A stretch of 64,000 nucleotides of DNA from Massilia sp. KIM (GTDB lineage: Bacteria > Pseudomonadota > Gammaproteobacteria > Burkholderiales > Burkholderiaceae_D), in the NCBI RefSeq assembly GCF_002007115.1, contig NZ_MVAD01000003.1, positions 310,001-374,000 of the forward strand, in the 5' to 3' direction. The position numbers and the translations under genes were made by a program. Below, piece by piece: positions 63,615 to 64,000 of this stretch. Every line of letters begins with the position of its first letter. Position 1 is the first letter of the stretch. The notes under the pieces were generated by a model. That model did not search any database, had not been told where the DNA came from, and saw only the letters and a list, made by a program, of their open reading frames with translations.

Positions 63615-64000
63615 CGTCCCCCCGGGCGGCGCAGCCAGCGCCGCAATACCTCGCCCGGCGCCTGTTCGATGGCGGCCAGCAGCAGCGGCATGTCATTCTT
63701 GCGGCAGTCCGCCGTGACCGCGGCGAAATGGGCGTCGCGGTTGCGGCGGTAGCCCTCCTTGAGGTCGGCCCCGAAGCGGAACACGCCGGCGCTGGCCTCC
63801 GGGTCGCGGTAGGCGAAAGCGCTGGAAAAGCCGGCCTCGACCTCGGCCTGGGTCTGCAGGCCCAGCACGCGCACGTCGTGACGCATCTGGCGCAGGCGCA
63901 CCAGGGCCTGGGACAGCGGCGAAGGCCAGTCGAGCAAATCGCTGGCGGCGAAGATGGCGCTGGGCGAACGCGCGAAATGCAGGCTCGCCCTCAGGGTGTC
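63611..64000 (-). CDS. DUF58 domain protein, C-terminal part (partial)
   Basis: The frame is open to the right edge; ~129 codons seen, so the TTG at 63937 is internal. The vWA-like C-terminal half of DUF58 is recognisable: SPSAIFAASDLLDWPSPLSQALVRLRQMRHDVRVLG.., YRRNRDAHFAAV. DUF58 proteins partner with MoxR ATPases, expected further upstream on this strand. Confidence 0.85.
   Translation of the reverse strand, partial: DTLRASLHFARSPSAIFAASDLLDWPSPLSQALVRLRQMRHDVRVLGLQTQAEVEAGFSSAFAYRDPEASAGVFRFGADLKEGYRRNRDAHFAAVTADCRKNDMPLLLAAIEQAPGEVLRRWLRRPGGR

Overview
The window looks like chromosomal DNA of a high-GC betaproteobacterium, most likely an Oxalobacteraceae member close to Massilia/Telluria. 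The basis is the form of the ribosomal proteins and EF-Tu/EF-G, the rpsL-rpsG-fusA-tuf-rpsJ order, MetR/MetE, PEP-CTERM proteins, two TonB receptors and the uniform GC-rich codon use. This is judged by eye, with no database search. I saw no insertion sequence, integrase, phage gene, CRISPR array, rRNA or tRNA. It reads as core and shell genome with small repeat insertions in a few spacers.

Layout. 1-3026 (+): the 3' end of a Ter-associated nucleotide-type biosynthetic module (TRSP/PRTase, HAD phosphatase, StiP/PRTase_1 protein, TIM-barrel C-C lyase). 3046-8966 (-): a small membrane protein, a repeat-rich spacer, then the str operon with its own promoter and a terminator right after rpsJ. 9149-16603: an EptA-like transferase, a chemoreceptor, a YjjG-like phosphatase, a DUF2145 pair, an RDD protein and MetR. 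16707-20388 (+): MetE and a two-domain fasciclin lipoprotein. 20407-23975 (-): an ABC importer fused in one tight operon with a SCO protein and a cupredoxin-like protein. 24101-26318 (+): a GGCT-like protein and two tandem PEP-CTERM proteins.

26487-33661 (+): the most unusual locus. A GntR/UTRA regulator is followed by an AprA-like flavoprotein, an AprB-like 2x[4Fe-4S] ferredoxin, a complete NrtABC/SsuABC-type importer whose binding protein carries a NosL-like tail, a HEAT-repeat protein and a DUF971 protein. 33631-35208 (-): a membrane-anchored MutS-domain-V ATPase. 35330-42839 (+): a MacB/FtsX-type export operon (adaptor, ATPase, two permeases) behind a canonical sigma-54 promoter, followed by its probable NtrC-type regulator and histidine kinase.

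42855-53535: glutathione transferase, 8-bp tandem repeat, a REPIN-like inverted repeat, a spermidine-synthase-like gene, two unknown small genes, a large TonB receptor, isochorismatase/LysR pair, pirin, esterase and GMC oxidoreductase. 53599-59156 (+): a Fur-box-preceded iron uptake locus (ECF sigma factor, FecR, STN-containing TonB receptor, PepSY membrane protein). 59133-64000 (-): a DUF58/BatA/DUF4175/GATase-like membrane operon continuing past the window.

The best candidates for an undescribed system are the AprBA-like/ABC/HEAT/DUF971 cluster and the SCO/cupredoxin ABC operon. Both join a sulfonate/nitrate-type importer to redox or copper-protein folds.
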